Shown piece after piece: positions 33,578 to 44,949 of a DNA stretch of 64,000 nt (the first letter of the stretch is position 1; each line of letters opens with the position of its first letter). The DNA is from Asterella californica (Eukaryota > Streptophyta > Marchantiopsida > Marchantiales > Aytoniaceae): the NCBI GenBank assembly GCA_036924285.1, contig JAYKYS010000011.1, positions 8,804,001 through 8,868,000 of the forward strand, written 5' to 3'. Both the position numbers and the translations under genes were made by a program. The notes under the pieces were generated by a model. The model saw nothing but the letters and a program-made list of their open reading frames with translations, was not told where the DNA came from and searched no databases.

Positions 33578-35612
33578 TGTCGTAGCGAGAGCCTTTCCTT
33601 TGAGCAAGGGCGTACCTTCTGGCTGTGGCTAGCGATCAATGCACAGCAGAGCGACAAGTTTCTTGTAGATTTCTCTCTAACTTCCTCGATAACTAAGCAC
33701 TTTCTTTCTCTCAGTAAAGGGTCAAGATAACTACACGAAAACGTTGGATGATCATGGGCACGACAAACGGGATATGTGATGACATGATCTCTCGGTAGTA
33801 TTCCTCTCCGAAGTTTCTCACTACTAGGGCTTCGTACATGGCTTTGGGTCGACAGATGTGTCTTATCTCGCACTGGGTGTTAAAGTTTACAGGAGGGAGT
33901 TGATTTAGATCCATCCTTCGTTAGATGAGGATAAAGACGGTGAGGTCTCATTCTTGGCCGTAAGTGACAACAGGTAAGATCACAGGGACAGGCGAGAGCA
34001 TAACTTGCGCGGTAAAGTTATGCCCGAAGGATCCTATCAGAAACTGTTGAAAGTGGACTCGTTCCATATACATCAGTTTAATCGAGAAAGGGTTTCGAAA
34101 AGAGAATCTGGGCGGTAAGTAGAGTCCTTCGTCCATCTCTCACAACATGTGCACTCCAACTACAAAGGTATCTCGATCCATAAAACTCTGATTCAATCCC
34201 ATAGGATCACCACGATCTCCACACAAACAATCTCTTGGAATTTTCCCCAGGTCGAATGCCCCCCACACAGGTCACTCCCCTTTGCTTAAAAGTTTCGAAC
34301 ACAAAACAAGGATAGGTGCAAGCTCCCTAACCAAGCAACCCAAGCCTCACGGACCGATGAGGTGGCACACATGCACATCGCATGTTTGGTGCCGTCATAC
34401 TCATCCACGTGTGGGTCTTCTGGGTGAAAGGTTCTAATGCATGCACCGTAACGTGTCCCAAAAACCGGAGACTAGGCTAGACAGGTAGTCGACTCTACAA
34501 GTCAAAGATCGCACTTTGCCACGTTGAGTGCGAACCTAACAACCACATGACGTGGATACAACGTAGGTCGCTAAAGTCATATTTACGCCTAGAATACTCC
34601 CCAAAGCAATACAAATGTCGCACTGGATACTTTTCAGCCAGCTGCAGCTGACAACTCGAGACCTAGAGTAGATATCGTTGCCGATACAACTCGGCAGAAA
34701 AACCAGCGAACTTTCACACATGATAGATACAGATCTACAGCTCAGTCTCCTCTCAAACTTGCCACGTAGGTAGGATACTAAAATCTCTACTTGCAGGTCA
34801 AATTTCAGGAAGATCTGACGGCTAGATCTCCTCCCACAATTAACACAAATCCACAGAAACTAACACGCACTTCCAATCTCAGATTCAGGACAGAAGCTTC
34901 TTCGACTAAATGAACCGTCCACTTCCACTCCAACTTCCTGTGCTATCAATTCAGAAGGTAAACTCACTACACAGGAAATTTGAGCCGATTTCACCGTTCT
35001 GATCGTCCTCCATAAATCTGCAAACTCGCTGCTTCAGATTGACAGCTTTCTGCACCCCGTCGCCTTCAAATCGCCATTGCGCTCAATCCGCACAACATCC
35101 GGTGGTGAAATTTGTGGTCAGAGCTTCAGCAGCTGACAGACTACAAGCCCATGAAATCTGGTCTCAATCTGACGGCTCAATCACTCAAACCCCTTAATCT
35201 TACAATCGGAAGAGAAACTCTTGTACTCTCATCACTCTATGAACTTCAAATCGCCATAACGTATGCCTTGGACCTCCAAATCGAGTGAAATTTGTGGTCA
35301 GATTGCTCCTCCCGTCGAGAGCTCTCCGCCCATGCCCTCTGATCTTCAAAATCCCTCGTCAAAGTGCCCCGAACCTCCCAGAGCGCACACTTATGTAGAA
35401 GACAAGTTATCTTCACTTTTGGGTGGACCAATGGGAAGCTAAAGGACTCAACCTTGTCCTTTTCTGCCCCATGGAGACCCCCAGCAGATAATAGTGCATT
35501 CTAAGCTCATAAGAGCAATGTTTTAGATCCCATTACACCACAACTTCTACAATTATGTGCAAAACGCACTTATACGCGTAATTTACATACTAACTGGTCC
35601 CACAACAGGACA
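33578..35612 (-). repeat. 5' LTR of Gypsy-2 (2035 bp)
   Basis: It has TG...CA ends and a length equal to the other LTR. Differences are all in the part nearest gag (plus-strand 33578 to about 34500). Confidence 0.95.
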
Positions 35613-36629
35613 CCGGGATAGTCCGGAGCACATGTGTCAGTAACACCACTCGGCTCGACCACGAGAGCATCCTGTTGGTCCAATGTTGGAGTTTGCCTTG
35701 TATCCTTCTTACAATCCTTTCGATAACCTGACATTCCGACAGATCTCTTCCGATCCAAGCCCCTAGATACTTTATCATCTGTCCTGGTCTGGCCAGCAAA
35801 CAGCCAGATTCCTCTAGCCATCTAGGGACCTCTTTCATTCCCATCGGTATCACTATTGTTTTTTCTAGGTTGAGGGTTGCCCCCGATATTTTGTCATATC
35901 TGTGTAGGACCTCCTTCGTCGCCTTGAAGCACTCCTCAGTCCCTTCAATTACTATCCCTGTATCGTCAGCAAACAGCCGATGCAGTAGGGGAGGTGCCTC
36001 GTCCGACCACAGGCCTTCTATCTCTCCCTGTTCCCTAGCCCTTTTGATCATATTCATCAAGGGCTGGGTGGCAATGACAAACAGGAAGGGGGCCACCGGG
36101 CATCCTTGTCGCACCCCCCTCCCTAAGTCGATCTCGTCAGTAAATCCTCCATTGATGTGCACCTTAGACTTCCCTTCTACCGCTAGGTCTTTTAGCAGCT
36201 GCACGAAGTGTGGGTCAAATCTCATGTGTCCCATCGTTTCTCAGAGGTATACCTGAGAGACCCGGTCATATGCCTTAACGAAGTCTATCTTCAGAAACAG
36301 CGACTCCCATCCTTTTGCTTCAGCCATCTCCTGGGCCAGCTTAAAGCTTAGGATATTGTCGTATATGTCCCGCCCTTTTATAAAGCCTGTCTGCTGCACG
36401 TCGACAACCTTCCCTATAACCTCTTTCATTCTCTCCGCTAGAATCTTACTGAGGATCTTATAGGTGGCCGAGAGGAGGGTTATCGGCCTCCAATTACCCA
36501 GTTCGTGTCTGTCCCTCCCCTTTCAGAAGCAGCTTGATGACCCCCTGCCTTGTTTTTTCATCAATCTTCGCAGTTCTCCAAAATTCGTTTACCATGGCTG
36601 TGCACTCCACCTTAATGAAGGACCAGCAA
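35613..36629 (-). pseudogene. LINE ORF2 reverse transcriptase core
   Basis: Frames 36429-36241 and 36234-35613 share one phase and are separated by TGA (36240-36238). They read QQTGFIKGRDIYDNI, FLKIDFVKAYDRV (first catalytic Asp), GVRQGCPVAPFLF, and LHRLFADDTGIV, the F-A-D-D form of the RT active site, then LEKTIVIPMG. Upstream, 36629-36430 is shifted out of frame near 36510. The left end is the Gypsy-2 insertion point; the frame resumes at 25495. Confidence 0.88.
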
Positions 36630-36631
36630 TC

Positions 36632-37378
36632 CTATAACATCTCGTAGGTAACCCCATCTACCCCCGGCGATTTCTCCTTGGGGAAGTTCATGACCGTTCT
36701 TTCCACTTCCTCGAGAGTCGGTGGGGCGACCAGGAAGGCGTTCTCCTCTACCAAGATCCACTTAGAGGTCAGTTGCAGCGCCTCCTCTCTCTCCTCTTTG
36801 TTTCTAGACACTTCTGCGTCTTCTTGGAACAGCTTAGAGTAGAACTCGTGGACTCTTCCTAATATTTGCCCATGCTCCTCCGTGATCTCTCCGTTTTCCA
36901 ACACCACTCCTTTCATCGCCTCTCTCTTATGTTTCGCCTTTAGCTGTGTGAAGAAGTAGCGGGAGGGCGCCTCTCCCTCCTGTCGCCATCTGATACGGCT
37001 TCTCTTCCTCCATAAGATAGCATCTTGGTGTTCTCTCCGCTTGACTTTTTCCTCCGTCTCGTGTAGTCTAATCTTTGTCTCTTCCGAGTTGTCCTCTCTA
37101 ACGAGCATTCTTAGTCTCTGAAGTTCTATTTCCAGACCCGAGTTAGAGGAGCTCCTCCTCCCTGCAGCCCTCTTCTCTTCCATCCGAATTCTTCGGACTT
37201 TGGCCCAGCCTACCGCCCACTTAGTTCTTGGGTCCCCATCCTTTCTTTGCTGCTCCCTCCACACTGATTTGACCCTCGCTCTGATTCTCACGTTCTTTAA
37301 CATCTCCGCTTCCATCTTGAAGTACGTTGTCCTCTTAATCCTGGCCCCCGCTTCTTCTTCCGTCAGCTGGATCTCCAC
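36632..37378 (-). pseudogene. LINE ORF2 linker and start of RT
   Basis: The 248 residues are rich in charged helices (RMEEKRAAGRRSSSNSG; ETEEKVKRREHQDAILWRKR) and contain SRIRWRQEGEAPSRYFFTQL and, near the end, EKSPGVDGVTYEML. Both are hallmarks of the segment between endonuclease and RT in plant LINEs. A stop follows where RT should continue. Confidence 0.8.
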
Positions 37379-37444
37379 CGTGACAGATATGTGATCCGAA
37401 AGGGTTTGTCTTCTGTCATGTACTAGCCGAGTGACTCCGACGCA

Positions 37445-38096
37445 CTAGTCCACGCTATTATTTAGGTAGCACCTGTCAAGCCTAGCCTGATCTTGTCTTC
37501 CTCCAGATAGAACCTGCCTGGTGAACACCGGTCCCTCCCTCCTCCGAGCACAGAAGAAGACATCGACAAGATCAGACTGCAGCAGGGTGTTTCTCCAGAG
37601 TCTCAGTTCACTTCCGTGCAGAAGCGATGAAGGGCCCATACTGTCATCCGGAAGCTCCACCATGTTCCAGTCACCCACCAGAACCCACTGTCCTTCCTTT
37701 GTCTGGTTCGCGATCCAGTCCCATAGTTGTCTTCTTCCTTCTCCCTTGTTCGGGGCGTATACCGAGGCCACCCCGATGGGACCGATCGCTGAATCAATTA
37801 TACCCCAGGCAACCGAGCAGTCCCTCCTTATCCCGTGCTGCACTACTTTGAGGTGATCTTTGATCAGGTTGGCGGCTCCCCCTCTTCCCCCCTCCGTATA
37901 GTCAACTATCCTTGTGCCTTCCTTCATTATCTGTTTCAGGTTGTTCTCCAGACGTTGCTTCAGTTTTCATCTCCCGTAAGACTATGATGTCAGCTTGCGC
38001 TCTATCTCTCTCCAGCCATCTGCGCAGGATAGTCACACGACGCGGATCCCCCAAGCCTCTAACGTTCCATGAAACTATTTTTAATGTTATCTGCAT
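37445..38096 (-). pseudogene. LINE ORF2 apurinic-type endonuclease
   Basis: The first frame has ATG at 38096 and reads LKIVSWNVRGLGDPRRV and IIVLREMKTE, the AP-endonuclease start with the metal-binding Glu. A frameshift near 37915 leads to the second frame (37927-37445) with GVASVYAPNKGEGRRQLW and VLVGDWNMVE, the family's G-D-x-N box, and QDQARLDRCYLN. The final S-D-H block is seen past the stop near 37395 (SDHISVTV). The enzyme would nick target DNA for priming. Confidence 0.85.
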
Positions 38097-38141
38097 ACAA
38101 TAAAGTAGCGCTATGTTAGCGCTAGCGCTTGTTCTCCTCTC

Positions 38142-38974
38142 TGCTATGCTAGCGATTGTTCTGCTCAACTGAAGAAAGAAATCATGAATTTTCTTTACTT
38201 TCATGTTGTTATAGAGTACCTGGGGAGAAAAAAAGAGAATATTCTTTTCCCCTTTTATACCCGCCCCTAGGGTTTAGCAACTCTCAAAACAACTACAGAT
38301 GAAACAGCTTTCCACTCATTCTCGAGCGGTAACTAAAGATTAGAAGATTCCCGCATAGAACCTCAGATACCGTAGATCTAGAATCGTTCTCGCCCCATTA
38401 CGAGTGGACTCCAAGCAGAATCCCGGGGATAGTAACTCGAACAACGTGGCTAAAAGAAGAATCTGAAGAGTATAACGACAAACGGAAAGATTGCAGCGCA
38501 GCCACAGCCTTGGAAGTTGGAACCGGCAGCAAGGAGGAAAACGTCTAGTACTCCTGATAAGTACGAACTTTGCTGATTCGTGAAACACGAGCTCTTTGAG
38601 GCTTGTGCTTCTTTCTAGTGTTGTGGGAGAACGCAACAATCTGTCGCTGTGTCTGTACTACGACAGCTCCACGTGCATCATCATACGTCGTCCTCGAACC
38701 AACTAAAGTTAGGGCAGGTATGGACTTGACCGGGCCCCTGTGTTTTTGTTCTTCCTTGATTAGGTGCCAGACAGGTTATCGCCCGTCGCGCTTTGCCTGG
38801 AGCAGGTAGTGAAGCAGTCATGTTGTTAGAGAATTTACACCGGAGCACTGTAAATTCTCCGGCATTGTAAACAGTTCTGGTACCCAGTCGTCTTTTTGGC
38901 GTAGTCAAGAGAAAACACGGATAAAAAGAAGGTGCTTTCTCACTTTATATTGATCTCTCAAAGGCTGTATATTC
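38142..38974. other. Non-coding DNA right of the LINE
   Basis: No gene is seen. An 11-bp inverted repeat GAGAATTTACA / TGTAAATTCTC lies near 38828-38858. Confidence 0.35.
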
Positions 38975-39054
38975 ACTCATGTACACTTACACAGTGTACA
39001 TGGGTTATAATTTAGAGCTAACCCTCTTTTTAGGAACGGTTAGCTCTAAATTAT
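38975..39054. repeat. Double-hairpin unit, copy 1
   Basis: Hairpin A has arms 38975-38987 and 38993-39005 (12 of 13 pairs; CATGTACACT). Hairpin B has arms 39007-39023 and 39038-39054 (perfect 17 bp; TTTAGAGCTAACC). The 50 bases before it align with those before copy 2. Confidence 0.85.
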
Positions 39055-39301
39055 GCTTTAATCATTCACTCTATTTATAAAGAAGAATTGACTTATAGCT
39101 TGATACGTTCCAGGTCTCTTGTTACACTTATGGGTTTTTCTGGTTCTCACAAGCCATATGTTTCGTTCACAAGAGAAATCTAAATTAAATTTTTAAATTT
39201 TAGTATATTAAATTTAGCATATTTGACTTGGACATTTTGACATAAATTTAAATTTAGATACAATTTTACTTGGATGTTTTCATGAAAAACAGGGGCGTGA
39301 T

Positions 39302-39470
39302 TTTCACTGTATACACGGCACCCCCGGCGTCCTTACTGCACCTCAGTAAAACAAAATGTTTTTAAATTTACACTGTATCCCTCGCTTCTTTCACTGTACT
39401 CCAGTAAAACGAAAATATTTAAATTGACACTGCACCCCGGCTTCTTTCACTGTACAAGTCCGTGGGGAAG
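39302..39470. repeat. Short tandem repeat, about 65-bp unit, 2-2.5 copies
   Basis: The elements TTTCACTGTA, CCAGTAAAAC(G/A)AAA and TTTAAATT(T/G)ACACTG recur in order. TTTTCACTGTACAAGTACGT appears again at 39801. Confidence 0.6.
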
Positions 39471-39499
39471 GATATTGATTCACTATGGGGCTGCTTATT

Positions 39500-39582
39500 C
39501 ACCTCATGTACACTTCGTGTACATGAGGTGTTTAATATATATCCTAACCCTTCCAGCGAGAAGGGTTAGAATATATATTAAA
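39500..39582. repeat. Double-hairpin unit, copy 2
   Basis: Hairpin A has arms 39500-39513 and 39517-39530, a perfect 14-bp stem (CACCTCATGTACAC). Hairpin B has arms 39531-39553 and 39560-39582 (22 of 23 pairs; CTAACCCTTC). It has the same order and related sequence as 38975-39054. Confidence 0.85.
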
Positions 39583-41180
39583 TGCCCCTCGTAAATGACG
39601 TCTATTGACTATTCCTGTGCCGGACTTATACCTCAAGGAACGCTTCAGCCCGCTCTCGACTTATGGGTTTTGTCTGCATCAATTGGCTGCTCCCGGAGAG
39701 GTTAACATTTAATATTTATAAATAATTTTGATTTTTCACTATAGCTTATTATAATATATTTTTATAACACTTACATGTTTTCCGTTAAGAGAAAACGATT
39801 TTCACTGTACAAGTACGTTGAGGATGCCTATTGATCTCGTGTCCGGTCCCCGTAAACGCTAAATATCAATCTAACGTAAAAAAGACGTGGCGCGAACTTT
39901 TTCCTTTGTTTCGTAAGAAACTGGGAACTGGATCTTCTCGGGCCGTTTTTAATCTTCGGGTGGAGATGCTCTTATGAAGTCATGCTCCGGAATTTGGCCC
40001 GGAAAGAATTAAATGGTAATTACCACGGCGACCCAATCTGTTTCGACTATTTCCAACAAACCTTGAGTATGAATACAAGTGCTCCTTGTAACCCGAATAC
40101 CTTATTTCAGAAATATACCAAAAATGCAGCCGAAATTATTTTCTGCATAAGGATTTTGGTGATTACATATTCATATCAATTTAAAATCTATCAAATAAAG
40201 AATCATATTAAAACTATTCACTACAGTAGCTTTACAAGTTACGATTCATCTCAAAAGAGACTATTTTGAATATACATTAACAGAGAAATGTTATTAAGAT
40301 AAAGATTTTGGGATTTTCTGGAACAGAACATAATCTTTTGTTCAGACTCAAAGAACTGAGGAAAAAATAACAAGGGTGTTGATGTTGTAATCTTTACGTA
40401 AAATTCATGACCCGTCGTTGAGAGTTATGATTTCGACCAGACCTTAGCATATGTTTTGTTTTGTTAATGGACTTTTTTTCCTTTCTCTTGTTTGTTTTTG
40501 CAATAGAGAAATCTATTACTCTGAACAATTATTCTGGGTGTGAGAATAAAAATATAATTAATGAAAAACGTAGTGTCTATTCACAAGAACGACCTGGAAT
40601 GAACTGCAGTTCCACACAAAATTATTAGTGAAAAAGTTATAACTTTTCTCTCTCTACCGTTGAGAAATATTTCCTCTTCACTTTGAAACCCTTTATTCTC
40701 TTGAATGCTTTTATACTCATACTCGAGGTTTTAACGACAAGTAGCACTATATAACCGGTGGGACATCCCACTTGAATCAGTTTCTGTTCAAAATTCCAGA
40801 GATTAGTTCCGGTGGGTTAGTCCACCGAAACTGTGCCTACTTGTCATGTTCTTATTTGTTGTCTAAAGTTGGTGATCTAGGGCTCAAAATGATGAGAATC
40901 TTGAGACGTACAAAATGAGCCATAGATGTCTTAAACGGAGATCTGACGACTGAGAAATAAACCAAACAAGAAAGTTGTGATGTGAATCACAAATAAAAAA
41001 TATTTTTTTTTTTAATTTTGAAAAGTTCTCCTATAGAATGGACTTTTCTTATAGTGAGCGAAAATTTTGTTATAGTGACCGACTCGTCTGAAATGAAAAT
41101 CAATTTTCTAGAATTTAATTTTCTGAGAGAATTTATCAGAAATTATAACAAAAGGGTAGTAGTTCATACTATATGTCTTT
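39583..41180. other. Non-coding DNA, no gene seen
   Basis: A small hairpin pair lies at 40758-40771 and 40805-40832 (CGGTGG / CCACCG). The 95-residue frame at 39982-40269 shows no domain. Confidence 0.35.
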
Positions 41181-41275
41181 CTTTTTAATTCAAACCACGA
41201 TTCGAACGTGAGACCTCTCCCTCTCCATGTCCGAACCTCAACCATATGAGTTACGACGCTTTTGATACAAGGCAG
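41181..41275 (-). mobile_element. tRNA-derived SINE-like sequence
   Basis: The minus strand reads GTAACTCATATGGTTGAGG (41254-41236), an A-box-like stretch with a perfect CTCA/TGAG D-arm. It is followed by CACGTTCGAATCGTG (41210-41196), a B-box-like T-arm with a perfect stem. The spacing is that of a Pol III internal promoter. The acceptor and anticodon stems do not pair, so it is not a working tRNA gene. No target-site duplication was found. Confidence 0.4.
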
Positions 41276-42819
41276 GGTTGCTGCTTTTATACCTCACTTG
41301 TGGTTTTAGGTCAAAGAGAAAACATTATTTTATTCTAAGAAGACAATAGTTATAGTATAATATTTATTCGTTAAAAAAAATTTGTTCTTACAACAGTATG
41401 TGAACCAGGAAAACACTAATAAAGACCATACTACTACTATAGCTCGAAGAACTTCAGTTGAAGCATACTCACAACAAACGATTGGGTGTTCTTGCAACTT
41501 TATAATGAAGTTTTGGCTCGACCATTGAAGTAATGCACAACGTTAGGCAATGTATGCATCGTCTTTCTTTGACGATAAACTTCATTGCAGCTACGGCATT
41601 CAATGTACAAGTGTAGCCCAACGAACTTAGCTTTTAAAAGCACAGATTAAGTAACTAGAAGAATGAAGACGACTGATAGTGTCACATATTTTGACCTATC
41701 CAAGTAGTACTTGATATATATTTTTTGCGACATAAAATTACCACTGAGATCCTTTGCTTCGTTTCGTTGAACAGAAGAAAGTTTACAATTTCTCACAGTT
41801 CAGGAGGAGTCCAAGAAATCAACACCGTATGTAGTAATTGTTGTCTGTTTTGTCCTATATCTTTTATCTGGTCGATACAGTGATAGCAGAATCAGCTTGA
41901 GAATGGAACAGAAACTTATGTAGAGTCAGCTTTACTTTTTTAAACGAAAATTGTGACACCAACCTGATCTAAAGTTTTAAAGAAAAGTTGTAAACTTCAA
42001 TCATAATAACTAGTATAACTAGTATGGAATCCACAAGGACCTCATCGAGGAACGATTTTGGCACCTCCTATGGTGACTCTTTTGCTCTCTACTATATTTC
42101 GCAATAGCCTGGCTAGAAATGATAAGTTTCCAATACTTGCATGCTCCATTTCTAGAGGAAGCATTTTAGCACCATTGGTGCATCCCTTGAATGTCAATAC
42201 GTAAAGATGAGAAATGTCAATAAGAGCGAGGCTATGCTAATCAGTTATGTGTATACATACATCTTTCTGTTCGGAAGATCCGCGCACCCCTCTCAACCCA
42301 GCAGTAAGATAAGACTGCAACATTCTCATCAAACAAGTACAAGTCTTGATTTCTCCCTACTACTTCTGATTTTAGAAGGGTAATATTTGTTGTGAAATCG
42401 TGTTTGAGTAGGATAAGGTTCTAACTATGTAAACTAACTAGGGTGTCAAAATTTACTCGATAACTCATGCACAACGTGAAACATAACTGCATTGGTGCAA
42501 TACTATAATAAGTAGAGTTCTACTTCTCGATAGAGATGAAAATTAGTTTGGTAAAAGTCTTTGGTATAGTAGTCAGTTATGTCTAAGTCGGCTTGAGAAT
42601 AGATGCAGCAAAAAAATATTTCTACTAATTGTAGCGAGACGGGAGCACCGAAAGATCACTAAAACTTTTCAGAAAGAATTTGAGGGTCTAAATGATGTTA
42701 TTTCAACCCAAAAATGAACCGCTAGAGACAAGGCTTAAGGCATGTCTTAAATTTCTTGGTTCATACTCTTCGAGAGCTTTCCAACGAGTCCTTGTTTGTC
42801 TCATTTTGATATCTCTAGA
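41276..42819. other. Non-coding DNA, no gene seen
   Basis: There are AT-rich stretches, and no coding or repeat structure that I can support. Confidence 0.35.
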
Positions 42820-43014
42820 TGTTGCTTTGGGATTTTTTATCTACGGCTGCATGTAAACCACGTCAGCAATCCGTGTGCTCACTTTTTGTGGTCAGCATTG
42901 GAGTGAATCTTATCTTGTATTTCTTTTCTCGCTATATAAAGTATTATATTGTATCTCCAAGGGCATTCGAGTTTGAGTTCACTCTAGAGTCCTGTCTTAC
43001 AATGGTATCATAGC
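42820..43014 (+). mobile_element. Possible truncated LTR and tRNA-Met primer-binding site
   Basis: TGGTATCATAGC at 43003-43014 matches the initiator-tRNA-Met site at 11 of 12 bases and directly follows an LTR-like end (GTCTTACA, 43001). CTATATAAAG near 42932 could be its TATA box. The start TGTTGCTTTG at 42820 is a guess. The element is cut off by Gypsy-4, which reads the other way. Confidence 0.45.
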
Positions 43015-43149
43015 ATAGAACTCTAAGAGCATAAATTTACTCCTCTTAGAAGAACCTTTGATCGAGGTGCGTGGTAAATGAAACTCTGAGTGCGTCCGAA
43101 AGTTAATCTCGAGTATAGGAAGTGTATAAGAGAGCTATGTTATGGACGG

Positions 43150-43960
43150 AAGTAGATTTCCAACTCTCGAATTACCATTCTTGAATCCTTTCCACATCAA
43201 GCTTATGTATCTACGTCGTGAGCATTTTCGAGTGTACATTATCTATCATTTTGGTGAGAATTTCATGATTTAGTGATGAATTCGTCAAACTTTCTACCAA
43301 AGGAAGTAAGGTGTCACACTTCTCTTGCTCCTCTAGAGTAAAGGCTCGTAACATGTCCTCGATTGTTCGATTGGTCCTTTCAATCTATCCATCGGTCTAT
43401 GGGTGATAGGCAGTGGACATGACGAGTTTGGTTTTAATAGACCAAATAGAGTTCTCCAAAATAGACTAGTAAATTGGGGACCTCTATCTGTTATGATCAC
43501 ACGAGACATACCATGTTGAGTAAAAATGGTGTTCAAGTATAACTAGACAAGTTGAGGAACTGAGATGTCTTTCATGGATGACCGAATGTGGATCAGCTTG
43601 CTAAGCTTATCTACAAATATAACTAGTCAATTTTGGACTGAGTCAAAATCTGAACTGATCATGGGTAGTTCACACACTAAGTCCATACTAACATGTTCTC
43701 AACGTTTGGAAGGAATAAGAAGGGGTTGAAGAAGACCGGCCGGTGCTTGATTTGTATCTTGGTTCTTTTTACACATTGCACAACTCCCAATGTATATTGC
43801 AACATCCTTTGTCATCTTGAGTCAATAGAAAACTCATTGGATTGCTTCCAATGTCTTCTCTACACCCATGTATCTTGCAATTGCTGAATCGTGACATTCA
43901 ATTAATATGACGATACGTAGTTTTGGATCATCTGAGATCCATAACTTCCTTTCATGGAAT
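43150..43960 (-). pseudogene. Gypsy-4 integrase
   Basis: It reads ECHDSAIARYMGVEKTLEAI, SCAMCKKNQDTNQAP (HHCC finger), LLQPLLIPSKR, VIFVDKLSKLIHI, HGMSRVIITDRGPQFTSLFW (second catalytic Asp) and further core sequence in shifted frames to about 43200. Two TGA codons interrupt the finger. The block 43730-43952 is shared with 17390-17612. Confidence 0.8.
43730..43952. repeat. 223-bp block nearly identical to 17390-17612
   Basis: Here the block is in its natural place inside an integrase, so this copy resembles the source or a sister of it. Confidence 0.85.
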
Positions 43961-44949
43961 GTCAATCCATGATTACGAGTAGCAGTTCTTGAACTTTTGA
44001 CTGCTACAATGATGTGCATTAGACCTTATGCCATCGATCGGTTTTGTCCAAAAGTCAGAATTCACCTTGACTTCAAAGATTATATTATGCACGACAAACA
44101 TGCGAGTTAATGCATCAGCAATTTGCTTCTTGCCCTCAACGTATATGATGATCATGTTGAGTCATTGCCTCCATTCTGCCCAACAGATTTATCTCTTTGA
44201 GAGATCTTTTTGTGTCTATAAATAAACTAAAGGTTTGCGGTCTGTCTTGATCACAAAAGTCTTCTCCACTTAATAGTGCTTCTACTTCATGACGAGTATA
44301 ATGCTCAACTCTTCTTCTTCAGTAGTGTGGTAGTTTCGTTCTGCTGGTATCAACTTTCGTGAGAAGTATGCAATTTGATGCTAACCATCCTTCCACTCTT
44401 GCTGTAGCACATCCCTCACTACCGTGCCTAATGCATCTATTGCCAACTTCATAGGTCTCCTCGGGTCGTATCACTTTAGGATCGAAGCATGTAGTAGTGT
44501 AGTCTATAGTGTTTGAAAATCTATTTCTTATGTTGTTCTCCACATCCATTTCTTTCCTTTGCCTAACAAAGCGGTTAGTGATTGTGCAATCTTGACAAAA
44601 TTCTTAACAAATCTACAATAAAATCCTATCAATCCCAAGAAGCTCTTAAGGTGAGTCTGATCTTCTAGAGCCTTTCACTGTTGAATGACTGCTATTTTAT
44701 ATGTCATTACTTGTATGCGTTCGGCACTCACTTGGTGTCTCAAGTAATCCACCTCTGTCTTGTCAAATTCACACTTTGAAAATTTGACGTACAATTTATT
44801 GTGTCGAGTACTTGGAGGACCTCTCAGATGCTACACATGTTCTTTCATAGTTTTGTTATAGACTAGAATGTCGTCAAGAGACACAACGACTGATCTGTCT
44901 AAGTGAAGACATGTCATTCATCAGATCCATGAAGATGACTGGTGCATTT
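43960..44949 (-). pseudogene. Gypsy-4 RT C-terminal half and RNase H
   Basis: In several frames the minus strand reads KLYVKFSKCEFDKTEV, FLGLIGFYCRFVKNFVKIA and LTALLGKGKKW (RT thumb and connection), EELSIILVMK-type RNase H remnants, then VEGKKQIADALTRM (RNase H end). Stops and frameshifts are frequent. Confidence 0.75.

Larger units (their letters stand above)
25500..35612 (-). mobile_element. Gypsy-2: nearly intact Ty3/gypsy element (10.1 kb)
   Basis: Two 2035-bp LTRs (33578-35612, 5'; 25500-27534, 3') flank gag-protease and pol on the minus strand, with a primer-binding site, a purine tract and a CCGG duplication on both sides (25496-25499 and 35613-35616). I count about ten LTR differences, so insertion is recent. 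The only clear coding damage is one TGA in the integrase core. The tail has GPY/F but no visible chromodomain. Confidence 0.95.
23405..38132 (-). mobile_element. LINE (non-LTR retrotransposon), 5'-truncated and split by Gypsy-2
   Basis: The minus strand encodes endonuclease, linker, RT and a zinc-finger tail in L1-like order. At its 3' end an AATAAA near 23453 (minus) precedes an A-run, seen as T at 23405-23413 on the plus strand. Removing Gypsy-2 and one CCGG leaves about 4.6 kb with the frame uninterrupted at the join. TCTCCTCTC at 23396-23404 and 38133-38141 is a plausible 9-bp duplication, although both sites are pyrimidine-rich. The endonuclease starts about 35 bases from the proposed 5' end and no ORF1 precedes it, consistent with 5' truncation. 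Several in-frame TGA stops and one frameshift make it inactive. Confidence 0.85.
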
